Of a stretch of DNA of 64,000 bases, positions 42,270-54,373 are shown one piece after another. Where the stretch lies: contig OZ038466.1 of assembly GCA_964036295.1 (NCBI GenBank), positions 14,108,001 to 14,172,000 of the forward strand, written 5' to 3'. Positions within the stretch are counted from its first letter, which is position 1; every line of letters begins with the position of its first letter. The notes under the pieces were generated by a model that saw only the letters and a list, made by a program, of their open reading frames with translations, was not told where the DNA came from and did no database searches. Made by a program: the position numbers and the translations under genes. Origin of the DNA: Plumapathes pennacea. Taxonomy: Eukaryota > Cnidaria > Anthozoa > Antipatharia > Myriopathidae.

Positions 42270-45200
42270 TACTATGATGGTGGTGGTTGTGATTATCATT
42301 ATTAGGGTGTGGGGTAGAGGTGATTCCCAATACAAACTTACCTTTTCATCAAGGCCCTTAACAACAACAGGAAGACCTAATGTCCATTGTTATTAACGCA
42401 TAGTCTCGGGCATTACCATTTCATGCAACCAGGCCCAGAACTTCTACATTTAACACAGTACCAAACTGTTTTCCTGGTACTTACCCTGACTTCTGCTTCT
42501 TTATAGGAGGTCTGGCCTTGCGACACTTGAAGCACAACACAATAGCTGCAGCAATCAGCCCTACAGCAGCAATAACTGCAGAGACAGTGACTGCAATGTT
42601 GCCCTGGCTCATCTCATCCCCTTCTCTGGTGGACACTGGTACCTCCACATCTGGACCACAGCTGGATGTGTCACTGATGACTTTGACTGCAAAGATGTTG
42701 TGACCTGCAAGGCAGAAGTATGTAACTGTACTTACTGTACTGTAGGGCTGATGAACATACAATGTATTTCACTGTTTGAAGTTCAAGGAGTCCTATCAAT
42801 ACTGATCCAGGAACTTCAGGGTTCAAAAAATCTGGAGCAAACAACCCTTCTTTTCCATGACAGGGTTCTTACAACATTTTCATAACAAAATTAAATGACT
42901 TTACAAGGACTTCTCAAGGACAATGTTCATTTTTAAAGAGCCTGTTGCTTGAGAAAAGAAGTTATAACATTCCTTGAAAGTTTTCAGTTTCTCATAAGCT
43001 TCTCCTCACTGACTACACCTGAACAGTCCGTACTGTTCTTCAAAGTGTTAGACTTGGTGGTCAAGTTGCCAGTTGATAAATTTCTGGATCAATTTAAGCT
43101 ATTCTGATCAACTGTTACTTAGAAATTCATGACCTTTTCAAGGCGTCATACAATTCAAGGACTTTTCAAGACAAGCAGTCCAATTCAAAGGTGTTTCAAG
43201 ACTGTACGAACCCTGCATCAGATAGGTCTGAGAATGAGATGTTGTTTTCTATAGTTACCACTTATCCCTGCTAGAAATTCGAACCAGTAACCATGTTTTT
43301 ACACATTGTACACTGACTCTGTAAAGATGTCTACCACTCAGGAAAGCAAAATGTCAGTCACCAACAAGTCTTTTTAAAGACCATTCTCACCCAAACAGTC
43401 ATACACTAATACAAAAATGAAAAACTGTTCACTAAAAGCTGCCAATAGTTATTGACTAGACTACTGGTGTGTGACAACCCAATTGACTTGAAAACTTTAA
43501 AAGTGGTGAACCAGGGGCTTACCAAGGTCTATCACATTTCTCTGCTGCTTTAGGTAGTCTGCAAACATACAGACCAGTCTCTCCTTGGAGTTTACACCCA
43601 CTGCCTTGATATCCATGCCAACTTCTGCACTGATACTGTCATAGCATTGCAGCACAAAAGACTCTTCTCTCAAGTGCTGCTCTGTGAAGCTGCAGTTGCA
43701 TGCTCTGGACATTGCTGATGCTACATTCTTTTTAATGTCTGCCACCACAGAAGCATCCTAGATGAGAACATTTCCTTTAGCCTTACAAAACAGATAGGTT
43801 AACCTGTTTGGCAGGCATTCAGGCAAGTGTGTAAAGGTTGGACTGGGGAGACCCAAGACCCACTTTACCCTTTTAAGCTCTCAAAATGCCTGACACAGGC
43901 AAAAGACAGAAAATGGCAATTGGACATTTTGTCCTGCCCATCCAAAATTAATGGGGCATTTGGAGAAGTTAGTTGGACCATGTCTCATGCCTGTAGCACC
44001 ATCTGGTCTCATGCCTATAGCAGACAAGCATTTAGACATCTAAAAATCATACCTTTCAGAACAGTAGTTAGTGAGGTGTAATAAGAGTACATCATCAAAA
44101 ACATTAGAATTGTGTTACCTGAAGAATTTGACATTCAGAAAACAGTTTGAGAGTCAGCAGTCGACGGACAGGCTTTCTTTGGGTCACTACTGCTGGTGTG
44201 TCAGTGGTCTGCACAAAATCTGGCAAGAAAAACACAGTCAGCCTGTTGTTACATAAAGGAAAAGTAGTATCCAGTAAACTGAATTAAAGTAAATCTATTT
44301 AACAATACACAAGCTCACTTCCATCTGTGTGTAACCCTGGGAGCGAAAGAAAGTCTAAATATTTAGATGCTCCTTCGAATTGTACATCAATCCCATCCTC
44401 TTACATAATCTCTGCACTCTTGAGTGACTAGAAAAATCTATGTAATAAAATGCTTATAAGTCCGTGTTGTCCGTCTGTAATGCTCTTTCCCAGGCCTCTG
44501 CATCATAAAAAATCTAAGATGGCTGCCACACAAGATCGAGTGAAGAAAGTATAAGTATTGGCCTTGTATGCTGACCACAGTTCTTTTGGAAATTAGAAAT
44601 GTGTTTACAAAGAAAACTTCAGCTGTCAGGTGACTGGATGTCAGGCTGATGCTGCTGCATGTTTGTAAAACGCAGAGATTTTGATGTCAATTGATCAGAA
44701 ATTCACCAAGTCGGGTATGGTTGAGTGGTACACGCACTGCAGAATGTTTGTACTGTAACCTGCATTTGAGATGCTCAAAATGAACTTCAAAAAGAAAAAA
44801 AGAGAAGATATCTGATCACCATATTTTACGGGGGTACTGCAAGTATTATTAACCCAATTATTCTGTTTTTCACTAACCTTGACAGAATTTTCCAGAGAAG
44901 CCCAGCTGACAATGACATTCAACTCTATTTTCTCTGTCAACACAAGTTGCACCATTCAGGCAAGGTGCAGAGGCACAGTCATTGATATTCACTGCACAGT
45001 TTGCTCCGGTAAAGCCAGGCTTACACACACACTCAACAGTGTTCCCTTTGTCAGTACAGGATGCAGCATTTGAGCACATATCTGCCTCTTTGCAAAGATC
45101 AACATCAACTTCACAGTGCTTTCCTTTGTATCCCCTCCCACAGTCGCAGTGATAGCTGTTGACCTCATCAACACAGTAGCCTCCATTTTTACAAGGTTTG

Positions 45201-47829
45201 TCAAGGCACTCATTCAAATTGAATGCACAGTTGATGCCAGCGTACCCTGGCTGGCACTGACATCGGTATGTATTCACCTCATCGAAGCATGTGCCATGTT
45301 TACATGGGGAAGATGCACATTCATTGATGTTGACTTCGCAAACTGAACCTGAGAAGAAAAAGGAAAAGAAGTGTTTGTTAGTTGAACTTGATATAATTTA
45401 AAGAAAGTTAACAATACATTAAATTCCTTAAAAAAATAAAAAATAAGAAAAAATGCAGCAGAAATGTATGACTGGGGGACATGGTGAGTCAGTTACAGAA
45501 TTACAGAAGATATTCAAACTGGATAAAGCTAATCAACAAAACTTATCCTACTCTAGGGTCAAACTGGAAAGTTTTTAAAAACCTACTGTAAGTCTTTAAA
45601 AATTGCAGTTTGGTTTTAATTTTCGAGAGCATGTGCCTTAATCGAAGCACTCAAAACGCATCCTGTCTCTAAAAAATAAGAACTATGGGGACAGAAAAAA
45701 ACCGCCGAGGATGCAACCAAAGCTCTGGCAGTAACCACCCTCACTGCTTGCAGTAATTGGCTCACTGCTGCTGTTGCGGATACTCTGCCATATGAAATGG
45801 CAAAGCTAAATAAATAAATAAATAAACAGAGTGATTGGAGGCGAAGTTCTTCCCAGAATCAATACAAAGTCAACTGTATCTCGATATAATAATACACTAA
45901 GCAACCACTGGCCCGGCTCAACGTACTGTAAACTGTATCAAAAGATGAAATATAACTGGATCGAAATGGACGTCCTTGCTTTTTGAATTTGTGAGCAGTG
46001 TTCATAGTGAAGCATAAATAGCTTTCTCTTGATTTGTATTTCAATATTTTCTTGGTTCAGTCATGAATGTCAGCATGATGTTTCCCAAGTGAGAAAAGCC
46101 AGAACAAATTAGAAATTGTAAATCACTTCCCTGTATTTTACGGGGTCCTATAGTAAGTATTGAATAATAGATGACCCATGAGTGTGGAGAGAATACAATT
46201 CTTCCAACACTACTCACATATTCAGTTAGAGAAGGTCAGAATAATTAGGCCTTGGATACCTCGGGGATAAAATGGTTCTTTCTCAGTATTCAATGTGAAA
46301 ATATTATATAACCAAGTACAAAGAAGCGAAAGTACCAACCTCAGTACTATAAATGTGCTTGTTTGTATCAGCTGTCAAGCAATGCTGTACAGCTGTGTTT
46401 GTGTTATAATGTACCTCAAAACCCACATTAAACAATAAATTGCATATGAAGCTAAAATACCTGTAAATCCTGGCTTGCAGAGACAACTGTATGAATTCAA
46501 CGCGTCCCTGCAGGTGCCACCATGTTGGCAAGGATTGGAATCGCATTCATTGATATTCACAGCACATGTTTTACCGGTAAAGCCGAGAGGACAGACACAA
46601 GTGAAATCGTTGATCTTGGGCATACACTGCGCTCCAATCGCACAAGGATTCGATGTACACATGTCCGTTACAATCGAACAATCTCTTCCTTCGTAACCAG
46701 GCTGACACACACAAACATACTCTTCTCCATTGACCGCCCCGTTGTCTGTGTTCTTGCATTGAGCGTTATTTTTACAAGGTTTTGAAAAACAGTGGTCCAG
46801 TTTCTCGCAGTAGTCACCCCTAAACCCGTCACAACACTTACAGCGATAGTCAGAAAGGCTGAAATTTGTGTGACACTGTCCACGGTTTGAGCAGAGGTCT
46901 GCTTTGCCAACGGCAGAGGAGTTGGCACAGTGGTTTTCCTTTACACTCACATTCAACCGTAGGCCAAACTCACAACGGAATATTGTGTCCACGTTTACAT
47001 AGAAATATTTCAGCCCTGGTTTTAAAATATCACCTCCTACAAGCACGCTGTACTGCGACTCCTGTGTGACGGGTTCGCCATCAGTCTCATTGCAAGTGCG
47101 GAAACCATTTGCGTCCCCATCGAAAGCTCGATACAGTTGGAAACCTTCAATGGAAGAAGACATCTCGCTATCTGCCGTGAAATTCAAGGAGTCTCCAGCT
47201 TGAATTTGCAGTGGTCTCAACTGTACGTCGATCAATCTGTCCCAAGTATCTGTTGCGGAGTCGTTCTGGCCGCCAAAACACGAATGCTGTGTACTGCAGA
47301 TGTTATCTCCGTATCCCCAGGAACTATTCACTTGAATGCTACTATTGCGCCAGCAGAGGCCTTCGTCGCAGCGGCGAACGAACTCTTCAATGTGTTCTAT
47401 GAGCATTTCACAGTGTCGACCAAACGACCCTGCCTTGCAAACACATCTAAAGTCGTTGACTTCGTCAATGCATGTCCCTCCATTTCTGCAAGGTTGCGAT
47501 GCACATTCGTTGTTGTTGTTTTCGCAAAACTTCCCAGTGTAGCCCGGGACGCAAAAACACAGCGGAGAGTTGTTCTGGCCCAGCTGGCAAATCCCATGTT
47601 TACAAGGATTGTTCTTGCATTGAGTAGTCTTTAACTCACACTGTTTTCCGGTAAATCCTTGCAAGCAATCGCAGAAAACGGTGCTGCCGTTGACTGCGGT
47701 GCAGACACCTCCGTTTTGGCAAGGATTCGGAACGCACAAATTGTTTTGGTCGATGTTGTTCGTCTTCGACAGTACAATAGGAGTAGCAAGACACAGTATG
47801 ACTAATGGTAACAGCCGTAAAACATCCAT
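41921..47829 (-). CDS. EGF-repeat type I membrane protein
   Basis: Coding exons in transcript order: 47829-46461, 45348-44878, 44219-44119, 43757-43523, 42704-42485, 42080-41921. All have GT-AG borders with matching phases, and 2556 nt give 851 residues. Residues 1-21 are a signal peptide ([16 protein letters not shown]). EGF 1-3 span about 31-141. A region at about 145-305 has six cysteines and many N-glycosylation sites (NSS, NFT, NVS) but no family I know. EGF 4-11 span about 310-613. A short linker and a cysteine-containing domain (about 648-745) precede the transmembrane helix (about 761-784) and a basic tail with [13 protein letters not shown]. Several EGF copies carry D/N-x-N-E-C calcium-binding-type starts. 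Notch-like automated names would mislead: there are no LNR, NICD or ankyrin parts. A cell-surface adhesion or receptor role is inference. It is divergent from RAP2. Confidence 0.93.
42127..42268. repeat. (TTA)n microsatellite in last intron of the EGF gene
   Basis: TTA repeats with short AATTATTAT and ACTAATTATT interruptions. Low-complexity frames across it are artefacts. Confidence 0.95.
45349..46460 (-). other. Intron 1 of the EGF gene
   Basis: Lies between donor (GTATTTTAG on the minus strand at 46460) and acceptor (TTTTTCTTCTCAG ending at 45349). It splits EGF repeat 7 after its GFTG. No element recognised; there is a short (AAAT)n run near 45808-45825. Confidence 0.8.
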
Positions 47830-49008
47830 GATAGTCGGGAAAAGTTTCTTCAGATATGTTCGTTAGAAAATTGTCGCCTTGGAATGCCAGTAGAATAAAG
47901 AGGCGCGCGTGGTTAAACAGAAGAAATTGTCATGGGAGCAAGATCGAACTGGCCAATCAGCTCTCGAGAGCGCTTTGACTGCCAATCAAGCTGTTTTATT
48001 GACAATGCACACATTTTTAGCCAGGTGTCAGAGTAACGGTTAGTGTGCAAGACACATGTGCACTTTATAGTCTTCACACATAGAGAACAACGACCCATGT
48101 GTCACACGAGAGCACAAAAAAAAAAAAAAAAATCAAAGCCCCAAGATTCAGGTGGTTATTTTACCGGTCTAAAGAAAAAAGGTATTGAATGTTTTTAGTC
48201 CTTTTTTTTTTGGAGGGGGGGGGGGGGGGGGGGGGGGTGTGGGGAGAATGGGGGTGGTTTGATTGCGAAGAGACAGGAAATTCGGAGCCCCGTCCAAGAC
48301 ACAAATATACCAAAAAAAAAAAAAAAAAGCATTATTTTAAAACCCCTTCTTTGAGGTTTGTTCTCGCCAACATAACATAGCACGCGCGCACGCGAAAGGG
48401 GCGCGCGGGCGCATTCACACGCAAGCAGTTTAGTCCTAGCAACGCCATCCTCGGCATGGGGCAGATCGTGGAGCAAAACGCTTGAAATATAGTTTTTTCC
48501 TCACTACTTGAGAAGAGGACGACATAAAGAACTTATGAGCACTCATCGATGCACAGTAGACAGCTGATTTAAAATTCTCCTTATATCACCCATTACTGTT
48601 TCTTCATGAATAGTGGGGAGAATTCGTATCACAAGGCTCAGGACGTAAGCAGATATTCTTTTACACATTGATACCTGGACACATCAAATGACAGAATAAC
48701 CATTGTTAGAAGTTTTGTAAAGCGTTGCGCAAAGTTTTATCGCTGTCAATGATTTTACCCTGCAGGCAAACAGTTCGATCCCACAAGTCCCCGGAATCGC
48801 CACTCCCAATATATCCTGCACTTGCGGGTGTCTTTCACATCTATCGGTAAGAAGCGAATCAAGTCAGGAAACACCTATGCAAATGTTGTGAACCCTGAAG
48901 CTGCATGGTACATTCCTTAGGTATTTATATACCTTGCGTTTGAAATCCAAGTCGTTTTAATAACGCGCGACAGAGCTCGACGATAAACAACGTTCGAACC
49001 AAGGAAGA
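47830..49008. promoter_or_regulatory. Head-to-head intergenic region (EGF gene / RAP2)
   Basis: About 1.2 kb separates two divergent start codons, so both promoters should lie here. A tract of about 23 G residues (48215-48237) follows a T tract, and an A tract is at 48312-48328. No convincing TATA box. GC-richer words (CACGCGCGCACGCG, about 48381-48394) occur mid-region. Shared regulation is only a possibility. Confidence 0.45.
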
Positions 49009-49554
49009 ATGAAGGAATACAAAGTCGTTGTATTGGGGTCTGGTGGCGTTGGCAAAAGCGCTTTAACCGTCCAATTTGTGACAGGCCAGTTTGTGGAAAA
49101 GTACGACCCGACAATCGAAGACTTCTACCGAAAGGAAATCGAAGTTGATAACACGCCATCAGTATTAGAAATTCTCGACACGGCAGGAACAGAACAGTTC
49201 GCTTCGATGCGGGACTTATACATCAAGAATGGCCAAGGATTTATTCTGATTTACTCGCTTTTAAATAAACAGACTTTCACCGATCTGAAGCCGATGCGAG
49301 ATCAGATTTTGCGGGTGAAAAGTTCAGACAGTGTACCGATGGTTCTTGTCGGGAACAAGTCAGACATGTTCGACGAGAGAGAAGTAGCGGCGAGCGAGGC
49401 GAAGTCGTTGGCTGAGGAGTGGGATTGCCCAACGTATGAAACCTCTGCGAAAACGAGGAGCAATGTCGACGAAGTGTTCGCTGAAATCGTCAGACGAATG
49501 AAGACGGCGCAGAAGGGTTCTTCACGTAAAGGTGGCTGTTGTGTTGTTCTTTAA
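49009..49554 (+). CDS. RAP2: Ras-related small GTPase RAP2
   Basis: A 181-residue Ras-family GTPase, a molecular switch bound to membranes. P-loop GSGGVGKSA (residues 10-18), effector loop [13 protein letters not shown] (32-44), switch [19 protein letters not shown] (116-119) and SAK (about 145-147) are all present. Phenylalanine 39 in the effector loop marks RAP2; RAP1 has serine. The C-terminus ends in CCVVL, a CVVL prenylation box whose final leucine predicts geranylgeranylation, with a neighbouring cysteine for palmitoylation as in vertebrate RAP2. The coding region has no intron, as in vertebrate RAP2B. It is close to full family length (183). A 5'-UTR intron cannot be excluded. The first ATG at 49009 aligns with the family start MREYKVV. 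Confidence 0.96.
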   Translation: MKEYKVVVLGSGGVGKSALTVQFVTGQFVEKYDPTIEDFYRKEIEVDNTPSVLEILDTAGTEQFASMRDLYIKNGQGFILIYSLLNKQTFTDLKPMRDQILRVKSSDSVPMVLVGNKSDMFDEREVAASEAKSLAEEWDCPTYETSAKTRSNVDEVFAEIVRRMKTAQKGSSRKGGCCVVL

Positions 49555-51465
49555 TTGACATTTATAATAACAGGGAATACCTTTCGTGTCAATTTGCATG
49601 GCCCTGTGGATAATATTTGCCAATTAACAGTTCGCTTTCTTATAACTTATCACTACGAATTATTACAGTTTGCTGATGTTTTACCATGTTTTAGGAATTT
49701 AGTATCACGAAATCTTGTCATTTTTGTTTCGGCTTCGAGTGATTATGATGATGCATGGAGACTTGCAGCATATGACATTTCTAGTTTGTATAAAATTTTA
49801 ATTTTATTTCTAGTTTTCTGTTAGTCATAGTTTTTATCTAGTTGCCTATAATCTTCGATAGCTTTTGTCTAGCGAAAACTTACTAGAAAGTGTTGATTTT
49901 ACAATTAGTATATTTTATTTGGTTGTAATAAGATCACTCGATCGGTCACTCTAACCTGCTGCTTTTCTTACGAAATCAACCTTCTGATAGTAATTTCGTT
50001 TTCTTTCTAGAATATTTACTCTACTGGTACTTTTTTCCTGCCTAGAAACGTTCGATTTATAGCTTTCACTCCCCAACCCTTTGTTTTGTTTTATTGTCAT
50101 GCTTATCAACAGCAGTGTTTTGAACTGTTTACCTTTCAAGAAATCTGAGCTCTTGGTATTCAAGCATTGCAAATTACAGTCTTAAAAAATAATTAAGCAA
50201 GCCAGTGGGAAGCATGTTTAGTTCTCGAAGATGCCAGCAGATTGTTTTCTATTCTATGCCTGCTAATTGCCACTGTTTATTACAATATTATTGATCAGTA
50301 AACTGTTTATTAGTATTTTTGTAGAGTGCCAAATTGGAGAGAACTCTGGGGCTCAATTAGTAAGTACCAGGGACCACAGGGACCACAGACCCCATTTTCT
50401 GTACAGTTAAAAATTTAAAGTTACAGTTTATGCTAGCTTTTCATGCATGCTGAAAGGAGGACATCTGAAGAGAACAATGAGTTTAGAAGGACTCAACTGG
50501 ATGAGATTGTTCACCGCACCACGTTTTTCAACATTGAAAGTTGCTCCACAGTTGCTGTAGCTTGTCGTGGGTCTGGTTTCATCCTACAGTCAAACCTGTG
50601 TTTTGGTAACTACTCAGTCAGCCCCAGAGTTCCTTGGTCAATAATAGTCATGCCTTCTTCTGACTCATAATTAAGTTCCAAAAAAGAATCCAGTCAGTCA
50701 GATGCTGTAAGCTTTACCCACCCTTCATACAGTCCCAATGGGTATTTTTTATTGTTTTCACCTGTATTGAATAAACAGTCTGAATTGATACTTTTCAGTT
50801 CCTTCTTAAAACATTGAAAGGAAAGTGCAGTGATCAATACCAGATGCAATACACACGCATACCTAATATGTGATTATGTTTTCACATGAACAGCAAAATG
50901 TTTGCTTCCTTAAATCTCCAGAACCTATAAATGGGCATGTAGCCAGTTTATGTCTATAATGTCTTTGACCACAAAGGTAATTTGTAGCAAGCCTGTCACT
51001 GTTTCCCAAGAGTGTAGGTTTGAGTGTATATATTTTGCATACCTTCTTCCTGACATCTTCCAGTGCACTCAAATCAACTCTGAATCAACAGAATTACCCA
51101 CCTTGCATATGAACAAAAATGTTCATTGTATGACTTACACATCATAAGTTTGACTTACGTGTATTACCTCGCTCAAGATAGTAAGCGCCCAGTCATTGTT
51201 TAATGCATAAAGTCATATTTACAAACATTTTTGTTTGTATGCAAGCTTGGTGAATGTCTCTTAGTAGTATCACATGTGGTAAAGCGGAAAGCTTTATCTT
51301 CACCTTTCTCCACTAATACTGCTGTTAACTATCCTTTCACTTCAGCAATCAACTTCTTTCTGTCTTTATCAGTGATATACAGTGCCTAAATGTGTAGAAT
51401 GGAAATTAGCTGGGCTGGCTTATTCAGATGAAAAATGCTATCAATTATCACTCATGAGCTTAGGG
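49555..51465 (+). other. RAP2 3' UTR and downstream sequence
   Basis: AT-rich, no further coding region. AATAAA at 50770-50775, about 1.2 kb past the RAP2 stop, is a candidate polyadenylation signal. No repeat with clear ends until 51466. Confidence 0.45.
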
Positions 51466-52188
51466 TTAAGGTGATTCCCTAGTTTTGCACTGTGCATCTT
51501 TAGTGCACGTAACACTTTTGAGATGCTGGACATTGAGAACCACAGAAATTTCAAGATCGAAAGTTCTTTGTACTTTCTACAAAAATAAGTTTTGTTTTCC
51601 GTCGTTCCTTGTGGGAGCAGCCACCTTGAAAGTTGAAACTCGTCCCAGTCCCCTCTCGGAAAGACGTATTTTGAAGTAAATATTCGCCTTTTCCTGACAA
51701 ATGCGCAAAAACGAGAACGGTGACCCCCATTTTTTATTCCATAAATTTAATAAGAACAGTGTCCCCAGTAAAACAGGAAAAAATAGGCAGAAATCTATGG
51801 ACAGGTTTTACGTAGTTGAAGGAAATGCTACGGATCGGGCCACTTCCGGTTCAAGATAGCACATCAACTTCCCACTAATTTTTGGTGTCAAATTAAATTT
51901 GGAGCTATTCACATATATTTTTCTGTGACATAGGTGAATAATCAATAGAATAAAGTTGAGGGTTTGGTGATATTTCAGACTGCATTGAAAATCATTGACC
52001 TTATTTACCAGTATCGGGGTGGGCGCAACAAACGCTAGAACACCATTATCGTCAGCTTGTATCGTAAAAAAGAGCACGGTGACCCCTTGTTTTTATTGTA
52101 CCATTGTGACCCACTTGAGTTGCTGTACAATTGTGCCAAGTTTCATTACAAATCTATGACTAATTCTTTTTCTAGGGAATCACTTTAA
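51466..52188. mobile_element. TTAA-flanked transposon, copy 1
   Basis: TTAAGGTGATTCCCTAG at the left and CTAGGGAATCACTTTAA at the right are inverted ends bordered by TTAA on each side (51466-51469, 52185-52188). TTAA duplication is typical of piggyBac and Kolobok elements. The 723-bp copy has no transposase, so it is non-autonomous. Internal words CGGTGACCCC recur near both ends. A related copy starts at 56084. Confidence 0.8.
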
Positions 52189-52615
52189 ATGGGTCACAGA
52201 TTAGATTATAGAAAGGGTACTATGGGTGGGAGTGTGCTGCACGGTCTGAAAACCCTTGCCCTTTTTAAGGTCGGCGTCCCACTGAAAGTGGGAAGCGAGA
52301 CCTGTGCAGCCAAGACTGCGTCAGTTCGTCAGTCATAGCTGTGTTAACAATGGAATTCCAAATTAGGAAGTTTATTCCAAATTTGGGCATGATTAAATAC
52401 GGCCGAAGAAATAGATTTCAAGAGATCGATGAACTTGAGGAGCACCCATCGGAGCTGTTCCACAAAATATGTGTTCTGCACTCCAACCTGTCCTGGCTGG
52501 CATGAGATCTATCTGCTTTTTTGCTGGCTGGGAAAAAAACATAGGTCCGCAAAGCGTACGTGAAGCTATTTGCTAGTTGATGATCGTCTATGATAGTGCA
52601 TGATAGTTCATGATA

Positions 52616-52847
52616 CAATCATGGTCAAAAGTCGTTGGGACACTCCTCTTACGCACATCCGGAGCACAATGTAAATCTGTAAAACCAAAGGGGTCTCATA
52701 TTTCTTGTTTTCAAGTCCCTCTACCTCTCCTCCATTCAATGTTGGCCCGTGGTGCAGCTATGAGCCAAACCATGCTCGACTACCCAAAATTGAATGGGGG
52801 GGGGGGGGGTAAACTTGAAATCGTCCCAACAATTTTGATCATGATTG
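52616..52847. mobile_element. CAATCATGGTC MITE, copy 1
   Basis: The ends CAATCATGGTCAAAAGTCGT and, on the reverse strand, CAATCATGATCAAAATTGTT are inverted. The interior is closely similar to 63530-63761, including GTTGGCCCGTGGTGCAGCTA. TA precedes the left end, suggesting a Tc1/mariner-type target. A run of G residues lies near 52796-52809. Confidence 0.8.
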
Positions 52848-53249
52848 TGTTTGTTCTGCAGAAATAAGAAATATTTTGATACGCCTTGGCAAGTATTGTC
52901 ACAGGAAGTCATTTTACATCTAGTTTGTAAAAAATAGAAACGAGAAACTGTCCGCTATCAGAAAATAGGGCCCACATTAGGCTTCTAAAGGTTGAAAGGT
53001 CTGGTGACAGGAAATTTATATATTTTTAAGTAGCTAAATTTTACAGTAAGACGATTGACTGTATTGAAAAGATGTTAAACATATTTAGTGTATTGGAAAA
53101 TGGATCCTCGTTGAATTTCCTACTTGAAAGGGAATACAGTATTCACGTAGGCCGAGTCTGGTACCGGGGTGCAGCTGTTTAGTGGCGGAAATTCACCGTT
53201 ACGGCAAGTTACATAGTCACGGATTGTTGTTATAGGACTTGCTTATAAC

Positions 53250-53410
53250 ACCTGGTGTTTTGATAAATCATGATTATAGATCTGCATTCTTCAGTCCCAG
53301 ACCTTTACAACGATATATTGTACGTGTATGTATCTTAAATAGCAACGCTACAATGATTTTTTTCGAGAATATTTTTAAGGAACGCGCGAACCTTTTTCGA
53401 GTTTGAATTC
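53250..53410. repeat. Lone end of the AGGTTCGCG transposon
   Basis: Matches the right end of the 17316-19173 element in the same direction: AGACCTTTACAACGATATAT, AGCAACGCTACAAT, TTTTTCGAGAATAT and GCGCGAACCTTTTTCGAG. No facing inverted end nearby was found. Confidence 0.7.
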
Positions 53411-53603
53411 GGGATGTAGTAACAACAATGTTTATAACAATAAATGTAAACTTTAAAACAGAGAGATAACAAGCAAAGCGACTAACTTGCTTTGAAAATC
53501 ATGCGGCCGAAGTCACTACAATATTCACACTTATCACAACTCAGTCTATCATGACTTCTTCAGTGCTTCTCTGTTCCGAGAAAGTTATTTGTTGTTACAC
53601 CAT

Positions 53604-53661
53604 CGTTCCCAGGCTCTTTTTCCTCGCCTGGGGGCGGGGTAGGGAAAAGAGCCTGGGAACG
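53604..53661. mobile_element. Short foldback MITE (CGTTCCCAGGCTC)
   Basis: CGTTCCCAGGCTCTTTTTCC is mirrored by GGAAAAGAGCCTGGGAACG with a G-rich centre. TTGTTGTTA-like sequence lies on both outer sides. Confidence 0.7.
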
Positions 53662-53677
53662 AGGATGTTGTTGTTAT

Positions 53678-54373
53678 AGTTCTTTGACAGAGCTGACAAA
53701 CGCACTGTGCATGCGTGGCCGCGCAGCAAAACTTTTTCCCGCGGAAACTGGCGCAGGTGTACGCTCCACTGAATCCCTTTGTATTTTTGAATGATGTACG
53801 AAACACAACTTCCGGCGGGTTTTTACAAAAAGTTAAGACGCAGAAGCAAAAGTTAAGCTACAAATTTTCAGAGCTTGCAGTTCAATATTTTTTCTCTTCC
53901 TGAGCTTTTGCACCTACCACTTTCCTCCTTGCACCCGTGGTGAAAATTGCAAGACAAATTCGCCCTTGTCGGAGTGTTTTCATCGCCATAGCGACCGTGC
54001 TACTGCTGCGTTCCGTGGGCAGAAGGTATAAATGATAATATACTCAAGGTAAAAGGACCGGCCAAGCAAAGCAATGAAAAGGAAAGTTCTACTCCTTGTC
54101 AGAAGGGCTGGCCAAAGGTTCTGGACTCCAAGAAAATGATCCAGTTTGCCGTAACCACTGGGACGAATTACGACGGAGGGATACTCGTTGCTCTGTCCCA
54201 GAGAGGAACTCACCAGATGAGCCAAGCTCTCAGGCTTTATTGCAAAAATGTAAACTTTTGAAGGTTATTTTAGATTAAAATATTCACCTCAGTGACTCTG
54301 AACAAGATAAACAAGCGGACGGACTGATGACGTCACCAACATGCGCAATGCGTTTGTCAGCTCTGTCATAGTT
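53678..54373. mobile_element. Putative 0.7-kb element with inverted ends
   Basis: GACAGAGCTGACAAACGCAC at the left end matches the reverse complement of the right end GCGTTTGTCAGCTCTGTC over about 30 bp, both followed by GCGCATG-like words. The interior has only short frames without domains. No target duplication was identified. Confidence 0.5.

Noticed and set aside
42117..42305. Leucine/tyrosine-repeat protein
   Set aside because: Translation of a (TTA)n microsatellite in an intron.
47137..47634. 165-codon plus-strand frame
   Set aside because: It is antisense to the long first exon of the EGF gene, whose cysteine spacing clearly marks the minus strand as coding.
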